DNA of 12,636 nucleotides from an uncultured Campylobacter sp. GTDB taxonomy: Bacteria > Campylobacterota > Campylobacteria > Campylobacterales > Campylobacteraceae. A program made the position numbers and the translations under genes. Below, piece after piece: positions 7,394 through 12,636 of the stretch. Where the stretch lies: positions 1-12,636 of the forward strand of contig CAJPSJ010000027.1 in the NCBI GenBank assembly GCA_905373295.1, in the 5' to 3' direction. The notes under the pieces were generated by a model that had not been told where the DNA came from, did no database searches, and saw nothing but the letters and a program-made list of their open reading frames with translations. The stretch's first letter is position 1. Each line of letters opens with the position of its first letter.

Positions 7394-8449
7394 ATGCAAG
7401 AAGCAAAAACGAGAAAATTCAGTCTCAGATTTAATCACGAAATTTCAAGTAGTGGCGCAGAGGTGCGGCTTTGGCTGCCGTTAGTGCTGCAAGAGCCCTA
7501 TCAGAGGTTGCTTGGCGAATATCATGCCCGCTCAAATGCACAAGAGTCGGCTATCTGCGGAGATCATATAAGCACGTACTACGCGCGCTTCGCACCCGAT
7601 AAAGAGGTAAGAGCGGGTGTCGGCAAATACGGCGAGCAAGGTGTCGTAGGCGAAGATGACGATTATTTTGAGCTTAGCTTCGATATTGAAATTTCGGAGC
7701 GAAACACCGATTTTAGCAAGGTAAGCTTTAATGAAAATGAGCGCTTGAGCCCCGAGATCGAGGAGTTTTTAAAGCCATCAAAGCTAATTCCGGTAGAAGG
7801 CGCTGCGAAACAAAAATCAGACGAGATCACTAGCTCGCTTAAAGGCGATCTGGAAAAGGCGCGCGCGATTTATGAGTGGATCGCAAAAAATATGAGTCGC
7901 GATAATAGCGTGATCGCATGCGGCAGCGGCGATGCAGCAGCGATTTTAAGCGGCGGCAAGCTAAGCGGCAAATGCGCCGATATTAATAGCGTGTTCGTAG
8001 CGCTCTGCAGGGCAGCCGGCATTCCTGCTCGCGCTATTTACGGCATCCGCACGGGCGCAGCGCAGAAATTTTCGCCTGAAATGGGCGTCATGGGCGCCTT
8101 AAGCGGCAATGCGCTTGAAATTTCGGGCGCACAGCATTGCAGAGCGGAATTTTATCTAAAAGGCTATGGCTGGATCCCGGTCGATCCCGCGGACGTCGCA
8201 AAGGTGCGCCTAGGCGAAGGCTTAAGCGAGGATGACTCCAAACTCGCGCGAGTGCGGGAGTATCTTTTCGGCAACTGGGAGCCGTGCTGGCTGGGCTTTA
8301 ACTACGCTCGCGAAATCGTGCTAAATCCGCGCCCGGCGCATGTCCCGATTGAAATTTTTTCGCATCCGTATTGCGAAGTGGGTGGTACGCCGAAAGATCC
8401 GTACTCGCCTAAAAATTTTATCTACGAGTATTTTTCGCGCGAAATTTAG
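7394..8449 (+). CDS. Transglutaminase-like protein 1, no export signal
   Basis: A 351-aa protein with a beta-rich N-terminal region (1-130) and a transglutaminase/cysteine-protease core. The catalytic triad is visible: Cys194 in SGKCADINSVFVALCRAAGIPAR (191-213, here spanning two blocks), His248 in GAQHCRAEFYLKGYGW and Asp264 in PVDPAD. Such domains in bacteria act as peptidases, amidases or transamidases, and the substrate here cannot be told. It aligns over its full length with the neighbour at 8868, but its residue 8 matches residue 35 there, so exactly the Tat signal is missing. The frame upstream reaches a stop at 7358-7360 without another start, so no signal peptide has been missed and it should be cytoplasmic. 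ATG 7394 has AAAGGAG. Codon use resembles the neighbours. Confidence 0.88.
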   Translation: MQEAKTRKFSLRFNHEISSSGAEVRLWLPLVLQEPYQRLLGEYHARSNAQESAICGDHISTYYARFAPDKEVRAGVGKYGEQGVVGEDDDYFELSFDIEISERNTDFSKVSFNENERLSPEIEEFLKPSKLIPVEGAAKQKSDEITSSLKGDLEKARAIYEWIAKNMSRDNSVIACGSGDAAAILSGGKLSGKCADINSVFVALCRAAGIPARAIYGIRTGAAQKFSPEMGVMGALSGNALEISGAQHCRAEFYLKGYGWIPVDPADVAKVRLGEGLSEDDSKLARVREYLFGNWEPCWLGFNYAREIVLNPRPAHVPIEIFSHPYCEVGGTPKDPYSPKNFIYEYFSREI

Positions 8450-8483
8450 TCCTTTGGTGGCCTGTGTTTTGCCGCCGCGATTT

Positions 8484-8534
8484 GCTTAAGCTAAGCTGCC
8501 GCGCTTCGTCGAAGCTCAACTGTTTCATCGAAAC
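8484..8534. repeat. Three 13-nt palindromes with 19-nt period
   Basis: At 8484-8496, 8503-8515 and 8522-8534 lie 13-nt inverted repeats with 5-nt arms and 3-nt centres: GCTTA-AGC-TAAGC, GCTTC-GTC-GAAGC and GTTTC-ATC-GAAAC. Starts are exactly 19 nt apart, and the 6-nt spacers differ. The shared pattern is GYTTM-NNC-KAARC. Arm changes between copies are matched on the other arm, as expected for operator half-sites or small hairpins. Confidence 0.65.
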
Positions 8535-8574
8535 GCACGCTTGGCTTTTGCGACAGCGGCGCTTTTTGCGTGGT

Positions 8575-8679
8575 TTAGCCTACGCCGCCGATACATACTG
8601 CCTGCGCGCCTAGTTTGCGGGCTATCATGCCCGCTTGGGCGAAATTTCGCGCCGTGTCTTTGGGCGAAATTTTGAAATT
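8575..8679 (-). pseudogene. Possible gene-end remnant, unidentified
   Basis: On the minus strand, 34 codons between two stops read like a protein C-terminus: SPKDTARNFAQAGMIARKLG, then AQAVCIGGVG and TAA. Codon choice is similar to nearby genes. There is no start codon or ribosome binding site, and the upstream side runs into AAATTT repeats. I do not recognise the family. It may be chance. Confidence 0.2.
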
Positions 8680-8721
8680 TTAAAATTCCGCGGCGAGCAA
8701 AATTATAAAATTTTAAAGCGA

Positions 8722-8790
8722 GCGGAATTTTGAAATTTTAAATATGGATAGAATTTTAAAATTTACGGCTTGCAGAATTTTAAATTTAGC
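8722..8790. repeat. AT-rich segment, copy 1 (after first paralogue)
   Basis: This 69-nt segment contains GAATTTTAAAATTTACGGCT and an ending AAATTTAGC. It aligns with 10140-10206, downstream of the second paralogue, with roughly ten differences by eye. Confidence 0.65.
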
Positions 8791-8831
8791 GATTTCAAAG
8801 CCGCAAAAGGCTAAAATCCATGCGTAATTAG

Positions 8832-8846
8832 GGCTAAGGCTTAGCC
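8832..8846. promoter_or_regulatory. 15-nt palindrome before the Tat paralogue
   Basis: GGCTAAG, a single G, then CTTAGCC forms a perfect inverted repeat 21 nt before the ATG at 8868. As DNA it resembles an operator. As RNA it could form a 5-bp hairpin followed by ATTTTATTTT, resembling a weak terminator or leader element. The sequence cannot decide between them. Confidence 0.4.
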
Positions 8847-8867
8847 ATTTTATTTTGAAGGCATTTC

Positions 8868-9938
8868 ATGCAAAGACGCGATTTTTTAAGAAACACTGCG
8901 ATTTTAGGCGCCGTTATGGCAACTCCGAGTACCATTTTGGGCGGGGAAAAAGTCATTGGCAAAAAGAGAGCTTTTGGGCTCTCGCTAAATCACGAAATTT
9001 TGGAGAAGGGCAAGCAGACGCGGCTTTGGATACCGCTTCCTCTCATCACGGAGTATCAAAAGGTAAGCGACATAAAATTTGACGGCAATTTCAACGATCC
9101 GTCCGTGGACTATGGCGAAATTCCGACGCTCTATGCCGGCTACGTCGGGGTGGCAAAGCCCACGCTAAACATTAAATTTAACGTCGAGACCTTTGAGCGA
9201 AATACCGACTTTAGCAATGTAAAATTTAATCCGAACGAAAAGCTTAACCCCGAGGTGGCGAAGTTTTTAGAGCCTAGCACACAGATTCAAATCGACGGCG
9301 TCGTTAAGCAAAAATCAGACGAGATCGCAGGCGGCGTCAAGGGTGATCTGGAAAAGGCGCGCGCGATTTATACGTGGGTGGCAAACACTATGCAGCGCGA
9401 TAACAGCGTGCTAGGCTGCGGGCTAGGGGACGTGAAGCAAATTTTAAGTAGCGGCAAGCTAAGCGGCAAATGCACCGACATAAATAGCGTTTTCGTTGCA
9501 CTTTGCCGCGCGCAAGGCATCGCCGCAAGAGAGATGTTTGGTATCCGCGTCGGCGCGTCGAGATTTAGCGCTCAAATGGGCGTCGCGCCTAAAGACGGCG
9601 TCAGCCATATCTCGGGCGCGCAGCATTGCAGGGCGGAATTTTATCTAAAAGGCCACGGCTGGATCCCCGTCGATCCCGCGGACGTTACAAAGGTGCGATT
9701 GGGCGAGAAGCTAAGCAATGACGACAGCAAGCTCGCTAAAATTCGCGAGTATTTATTTGGTAACTGGGAGATGTGTTGGATCGGCTTTAACTACGGCAGA
9801 GACTTCACGCTAAGCCCACGCCCAGCGCAGTTTCCGATCAATAATTTCGGCTATCCTTACGGCGAAGTGGACGGCAACACGCTTAATTACTACTCGCCGA
9901 AAGATTTCAGCTACGATTACAGGTCGAAGGAGCTGTAG
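8868..9938 (+). CDS. Transglutaminase-like protein 2, Tat-exported
   Basis: A 356-aa paralogue of the preceding gene. Residues 1-26 form a twin-arginine signal: RRDFLR (3-8), then a weakly hydrophobic stretch NTAILGAVMATPSTILGG. It should therefore be exported folded to the periplasm. The triad is complete: Cys202 in SGKCTDINSVFVALCR (199-214), His253 in SGAQHCRAEF (249-258) and Asp269 in PVDPADV. A C-terminal module (EYLFGNWEMCWIGFNYGRDF, 294-313; and YYSPKDFSYDY) is shared with the first copy. Exact DNA blocks of over 20 nt are shared, for example around the DLEKARAIY codons, pointing to duplication and possibly gene conversion. ATG 8868 has GAAGG 6 nt upstream. The periplasmic substrate is unknown; a peptide, murein-related or protein amide are options from the fold alone. 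Confidence 0.88.
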   Translation: MQRRDFLRNTAILGAVMATPSTILGGEKVIGKKRAFGLSLNHEILEKGKQTRLWIPLPLITEYQKVSDIKFDGNFNDPSVDYGEIPTLYAGYVGVAKPTLNIKFNVETFERNTDFSNVKFNPNEKLNPEVAKFLEPSTQIQIDGVVKQKSDEIAGGVKGDLEKARAIYTWVANTMQRDNSVLGCGLGDVKQILSSGKLSGKCTDINSVFVALCRAQGIAAREMFGIRVGASRFSAQMGVAPKDGVSHISGAQHCRAEFYLKGHGWIPVDPADVTKVRLGEKLSNDDSKLAKIREYLFGNWEMCWIGFNYGRDFTLSPRPAQFPINNFGYPYGEVDGNTLNYYSPKDFSYDYRSKEL

Positions 9939-10074
9939 CGGTTCGCGTTTTGCTATGCGGCGCGCCAGCTTGGGCTTTTTGAGTGGGCATGTAGAGAGAC
10001 TTTCGGCTAGGCGATTTTGAAGCGGATACATAAAGGCACGCCTGATTTGCGCGCTGCCGCGCTTGCATTGGAAA

Positions 10075-10116
10075 AAAATTCCGCGCTTTATTTGGCGTGG
10101 AATTTTAAAATTTTTT
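10075..10116 (+). terminator. Rho-independent terminator after paralogue 2
   Basis: AAAATTCCGCGC (10075-10086), an 8-nt loop and GCGTGGAATTTT (10095-10106) form a 12-bp stem with one G-T wobble, followed by AAAATTTTTT. The opposite strand ends in a T-run too, so it could work both ways. It is the clearest intrinsic terminator in the window. Confidence 0.7.
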
Positions 10117-10139
10117 AGAATTTCGTGAGCGACATAGCG

Positions 10140-10206
10140 GCGAAATTTTGAAATTTTAAAGCGAGCAAAATTTTAAAATTTACGGCTTACGGAATTTAAA
10201 ATTTAG
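10140..10206. repeat. AT-rich segment, copy 2 (after second paralogue)
   Basis: A 67-nt counterpart of 8722-8790, with AAATTTTGAAATTTTAAA, then TTTACGGCTTACGG and a closing AAATTTAGC. Its position after the second transglutaminase-like gene mirrors copy 1. Confidence 0.65.
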
Positions 10207-10218
10207 CCTCTTTGCGCG

Positions 10219-10237
10219 AAATTCCGCGGTGGAATTT
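10219..10237. repeat. Inverted repeat upstream of merT
   Basis: AAATTCC, a 5-nt centre (GCGGT) and GGAATTT form a perfect 7-bp inverted repeat about 65 nt before the merT start. It could be an operator or just one of the many AAATTT-based palindromes here. Confidence 0.35.
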
Positions 10238-10302
10238 GCGGCGTAAAATTCCGCGCGCCGGGCTAGCGGCGGCACGGCAATACCTATACTGAAAGGCAAA
10301 AT

Positions 10303-10704
10303 TTGAAAACCGAACTAGAAAACCTCGCGCAAGAAACCTCGGCGCAAAACCGAAAAAATTTTAGCAAAAATCGCTTCGGCGCGCGCAGTCTGTGGCTGAT
10401 ATTCGCCGCGATTTTTAGCGCGGTCGCGGCGACGTTTTGCTGCCTGCCCGCGCTTTTATTTTTGATTTTCGGCGCGAGCTTTTCCATTTTTTCAGGCGCA
10501 GAGGCGCTGGAAGGTTACCGTGCGCCGCTTTCTGCGTTAGCGCTTTTTTGCTTCGCGCTTTCCGCGTTTTTCTTTTTCAAAAAGCCGCGCGCATGCTCGC
10601 TGCAAAGCGGGCGCAAAAAATGGATTCTGATCTACGCGCTCTTAGGAGCCTTGCTTGCCTTTATGCTTACATATCCCGAAATTTTAGGAGGGCTTTATGC
10701 GTAA
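10303..10704 (+). CDS. merT: MerT-like mercuric ion transporter
   Basis: Inner-membrane protein that passes Hg(II), or a similar soft metal, from periplasmic MerP to the cytoplasm. 133 aa with about four membrane segments (29-48, 49-63, 73-93, 107-123). The first carries the vicinal cysteine pair ATFCCLPALL (43-52), matching the SCC metal site of MerT. EALEGYRAPLSALAL (67-81) fits the family L-x-x-YRP region. The loop after segment 3 has only one cysteine (C98) where classical MerT has two. A charged N-terminal tail of about 28 residues precedes the first helix. The start is TTG 10303, chosen because GAAAGG lies 6 nt before it and the frame has no nearer alternative. It overlaps merP by 8 nt. 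Mercury specificity is inferred from the family only. Confidence 0.82.
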   Translation: MKTELENLAQETSAQNRKNFSKNRFGARSLWLIFAAIFSAVAATFCCLPALLFLIFGASFSIFSGAEALEGYRAPLSALALFCFALSAFFFFKKPRACSLQSGRKKWILIYALLGALLAFMLTYPEILGGLYA

Positions 10705-10957
10705 AATTTTGTTTTTGATGCTTGGATTTACAGCGCTTTTTGCCGACAAAGAGGTTAAAATTTACGTGGAAAAAATCCACTGCCCGCTCTGCACCGCGAT
10801 CGTGCGAAAGGCGCTTTTGCAAACGCCAGGCGTGATAAGCGCGAAGGTTTCACAGCAGAGCAAAACCGCGACCGTCGCGGCAAAGGATGATACAAACGCG
10901 ACCGCGATGCTTGAGGCGATCGCAAAAACGGGCTATGAAGGCGTAATCGTAAAATAA
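10697..10957 (+). CDS. merP: MerP-like periplasmic metal-binding protein
   Basis: An 86-aa heavy-metal-associated (HMA) domain protein. Residues 1-16 form a signal peptide (MRKILFLMLGFTALFA, with cleavage likely after the last Ala). The mature part carries KIHCPLC (26-32), the CxxC metal site with C29 and C32, and ends with the ferredoxin-like fold pattern AIAKTGYEGVIV (74-85). It should bind thiophilic metal in the periplasm and hand it to MerT. ATG 10697 has a strong AGGAGG 5 nt upstream, inside the end of merT, so the two are translationally coupled. CPLC replaces the common CxAC of MerP. Confidence 0.85.
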   Translation: MRKILFLMLGFTALFADKEVKIYVEKIHCPLCTAIVRKALLQTPGVISAKVSQQSKTATVAAKDDTNATAMLEAIAKTGYEGVIVK

Positions 10958-11191
10958 AAATCCTCGGAAAATTCGGACTAAATTTTAAATAAATTCTTGC
11001 TAAATTTCGGTAAAATTCATGCGACTTTGCATAAAATTTCATTTTGCGCGGCTTGCCTGCAGCGTAAGCTAGCGCGATTGAAATTCTGCGTGTATTTTGC
11101 AGAAGCACTATATCGGCGCTGTCGCGTTTAAATTTAGCGGTATGTGTCGCCGCATATACTCCGCGCTACAATAAATTCTAAAGGAGCAAAC
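10958..11191. promoter_or_regulatory. Gap before pepD with possible promoter and RBS
   Basis: A 234-nt gap. TATACT at 11155-11160 would place transcription start about 25 nt before the ATG at 11192 and is a plausible -10 box; TACAAT at 11167-11172 is an alternative. AAAGGAG at 11180-11186 decides the pepD start. No terminator for merTP is obvious. Confidence 0.35.
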
Positions 11192-12469
11192 ATGCAAAAA
11201 AACGAGGTTATGAACGATTTTAAGAAGCTGTGCGAGATACCGCACTGCAGCTGCGAAACGGAGCAGATGAGGGAGTTTTTGGCGGATTTTGCGCGCTCTC
11301 AGGGCTTTAGCGTGAACGTCGATCAGGCGGGTAACATCCACGCCGTAAAGGGTGAGCCTAAAATCTGCCTGCAAAGCCACTACGATATGGTTTGTGTGGG
11401 CGCGGCGCCGAATTTAGAGCTGATCGAAGAAAACGGCATCCTAAGGGCGAAAAACTCGACTCTAGGCGCTGATGATGGCATCGGCGTGGCGATGATGATG
11501 GGCGCGATGCGGGAGTTTGCAAATTTAGAGTGCCTCTTTACCAACGACGAAGAGGTCGGACTCGTGGGCGCAAACGCTTTTAAGGGTAAAATTTTATCGC
11601 CCAATCTGCTAAATTTAGACAGCGAAGAGGATGACCGCGTGACGCTAGGATGCGCCGGCGGCATAAACGTAAGCGCAAAAATCGGCGCCGTGAGCGTCAA
11701 AAAGAGCGGTAAAATTTACGAGATCGGCGTTACCGGACTTAGCGGCGGACACTCGGGTAACGAGATACACAAAAATATCCCAAACGCGACGAAACTGCTA
11801 GCGAAATTCCTAGCCGAGGAGGGCTGCGAGCTGATTAGCCTGGACTTTGGCGAGAGGAGCAACTCAATCCCCGCAAACGCCGTGTGCAAGGCGCTATGTG
11901 CGCATGAGCCGGCGCAGCGCGGCCTAGCGTGGGTAAAGAGCCTCGGCGAGGGCGAAGCGGACGTGCTGGTAAACAGCGGCAAAATTTTGGCGCTAATTAA
12001 CTCCTTCGCCCAGGGCGTGCGCAGCTACGACACCGAGCTTGGCATGGTAAATGAAAGCATAAATCTCTCGACCGTTAAGCAAAAAGAGGGCGTGATCGAG
12101 TTTGACTTTTTCGGACGCGCGATGAAGCGCGAGGGGCTTGAAAATCTGGGCTTTGAGACCGCTACGCTGGCTAGCGCGCTGGGTTTTGAGGTCAGAGTAG
12201 CCGACCGCTCGGCGAACTGGGCGCCGAGCATCAGCGACTTCGCGCATCTGGTGCTCGAAGAACTGCAAAAACAAAAGCCGCAGGCCAAATTTGCCGCCGT
12301 GCACGCAGGCCTTGAGTGCGGCGTACTGGTCGCAAAACAGCTCGAGCTGCAAGCTTGCTCCATAGGTCCCAATATCCACTCGCCTCACTCCGTGAACGAG
12401 CACTGCGAGATAGCGTCGGTGGAGATGATAGCGGAAGTGGTGAGAAATATCGTCGCTAGACTTCAGTAG
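11192..12469 (+). CDS. pepD: M20-family aminoacyl-histidine dipeptidase (PepD-like)
   Basis: Cytoplasmic di-zinc peptidase cleaving dipeptides, classically Xaa-His. Catalytic and metal residues are all visible: H63 and D65 in LQSHYDMVC, D93 in STLGADDGIGVA, E120 and E121 in TNDEEVG, D143 in LNLDSEE, and H399 in IHSPHSVNEH. GLSGGHSGNEIHK (182-194) is the family signature in the lid/dimerisation domain. I chose ATG 11192 (425 aa) because AAAGGAG lies 6 nt upstream. A GTG 48 nt earlier keeps the frame open, but that extension would span the ribosome binding site. It is about 60 aa shorter than E. coli PepD, with all motifs present. No operon partner is seen. Confidence 0.9.
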   Translation: MQKNEVMNDFKKLCEIPHCSCETEQMREFLADFARSQGFSVNVDQAGNIHAVKGEPKICLQSHYDMVCVGAAPNLELIEENGILRAKNSTLGADDGIGVAMMMGAMREFANLECLFTNDEEVGLVGANAFKGKILSPNLLNLDSEEDDRVTLGCAGGINVSAKIGAVSVKKSGKIYEIGVTGLSGGHSGNEIHKNIPNATKLLAKFLAEEGCELISLDFGERSNSIPANAVCKALCAHEPAQRGLAWVKSLGEGEADVLVNSGKILALINSFAQGVRSYDTELGMVNESINLSTVKQKEGVIEFDFFGRAMKREGLENLGFETATLASALGFEVRVADRSANWAPSISDFAHLVLEELQKQKPQAKFAAVHAGLECGVLVAKQLELQACSIGPNIHSPHSVNEHCEIASVEMIAEVVRNIVARLQ

Positions 12470-12485
12470 CCTAGGAAGGCTTGTC

Positions 12486-12620
12486 TCACGAGCGCTTTTG
12501 AAAGAGATTTGAAAATTTTAATCTGCGACAGGCTTCATGCCTAGTCTTGATTAAAATTTTCTGCACAACTTTCAAAATCATCTCGCAATTTTGCAGAAAA
12601 TTTTTGATCTGGCTTTCCAT
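12486..12620 (-). CDS. Possible small protein, 44 aa
   Basis: Minus-strand frame from ATG 12620 to TGA, starting MESQIKNFLQNCEMILKVVQ and ending in a basic FQKRS tail. An AAGGAG 6 nt upstream is as good as that of any gene here. It contains an amphipathic N-terminal half and an Arg/Lys-rich C-terminal half, with no recognised domain. Its last two thirds overlap strong inverted repeats. It may be a genuine small gene, the start of a frameshifted gene, or a leader peptide. It converges with pepD. Confidence 0.35.
   Translation of the reverse strand: MESQIKNFLQNCEMILKVVQKILIKTRHEACRRLKFSNLFQKRS
12496..12604. repeat. Competing inverted repeats after pepD
   Basis: Structure A pairs 12496-12504, 12511-12523 and 12530-12533 with 12569-12577, 12549-12561 and 12539-12542 around a 5-nt loop; the central 13-bp arm (GAAAATTTTAATC) is perfect. 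Structure B pairs AAAATTTTCTGC (12553-12564) with GCAGAAAATTTT (12593-12604). The two share the same segment and exclude each other. No clean T-run follows. Confidence 0.6.
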
Positions 12621-12636
12621 TTTTATCTCCTTTTAA

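Larger units (their letters stand above)
8450..8867. other. Repeat-rich spacer between the paralogues
   Basis: A 418-nt stretch with no credible gene. Its left half holds three evenly spaced palindromes and, on the minus strand, a 34-codon protein-like open frame without a start. Its right half is dense in AAATTTT/AAAATTT words. It ends with a 15-nt palindrome and AAGG before the next gene. Confidence 0.6.
9939..10302. other. Non-coding gap before merT
   Basis: A 364-nt stretch holding a strong terminator-like hairpin, the second copy of the AT-rich segment, an AAATTCC...GGAATTT inverted repeat, and the merT ribosome binding site. I see no gene. A TATACT at 10285-10290 is too close to the merT start to be its -10 box. 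Confidence 0.6.

Noticed and set aside
8484..8534. CRISPR array
   Set aside because: Units are only 13 nt with 6-nt spacers and differ from each other; no cas genes are present.
9810..10031. 73-codon minus-strand frame over the end of paralogue 2
   Set aside because: Antisense to a well-supported gene, with no ribosome binding site or domain.
10285..10290. TATACT as merT promoter -10 box
   Set aside because: Transcription would start inside the ribosome binding site, leaving no usable leader.
11144..11191. Upstream GTG start for pepD giving 16 more residues
   Set aside because: The extension would be encoded across the AAAGGAG site that serves ATG 11192, and the added residues do not look like the family N-terminus.
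1..12636. Mobile element or defence island
   Set aside because: No transposase, integrase, restriction, toxin-antitoxin or phage gene was recognised; nearly all genes are metabolic or transport.

Overview
The window looks like a chromosomal segment of a Campylobacter-type epsilonproteobacterium. Housekeeping proteins read as Campylobacter orthologues, and short AT words (AAATTT, TAAAATTT, AAAATTTT) are scattered through otherwise fairly GC-rich DNA. That mix suggests one of the higher-GC oral species, such as the gracilis/showae/rectus type. The species is an inference; the genus-level call is firmer. I see no rRNA, tRNA, CRISPR array, insertion sequence, integrase or phage gene.

Left part (1-5271, minus strand): a compact run transcribed leftward. 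It holds nadE (NAD synthetase), a DegT-family PLP-fold protein that lacks the catalytic lysine, lpxK (lipid A 4'-kinase), argB (acetylglutamate kinase) and thrC (threonine synthase, cut by the window edge). Spacings are 10 nt, an 8-nt overlap, 18 nt and 121 nt, so the first four are probably co-transcribed. lpxK and thrC both carry low-complexity insertions.

Middle (5272-7393): a metallo-beta-lactamase-fold hydrolase (plus strand) diverges from nadE. It converges with cmoB (tRNA uridine-34 modification, minus strand) across a 426-nt non-coding stretch. That stretch holds a 10-bp tandem repeat, a direct repeat and a partial duplication of the cmoB 3' end.

Centre-right (7394-10302): two tandem paralogous transglutaminase-like proteins, about 350 aa each. 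The second has a twin-arginine signal peptide and should be periplasmic; the first lacks any export signal. Between them lies a 418-nt spacer with three 13-nt palindromes at exact 19-nt spacing whose arms covary. A similar AT-rich segment of about 70 nt follows both genes, suggesting that the unit was duplicated together with its tail. This is the most unusual locus in the window.

Right part (10303-12636): an overlapping merT-merP pair for mercuric or other soft-metal ion uptake, without merR or merA. It is followed by an M20-family dipeptidase of the PepD type. At the right edge is a folded region with competing inverted repeats, overlapping a possible 44-aa minus-strand small ORF that has a strong ribosome binding site.
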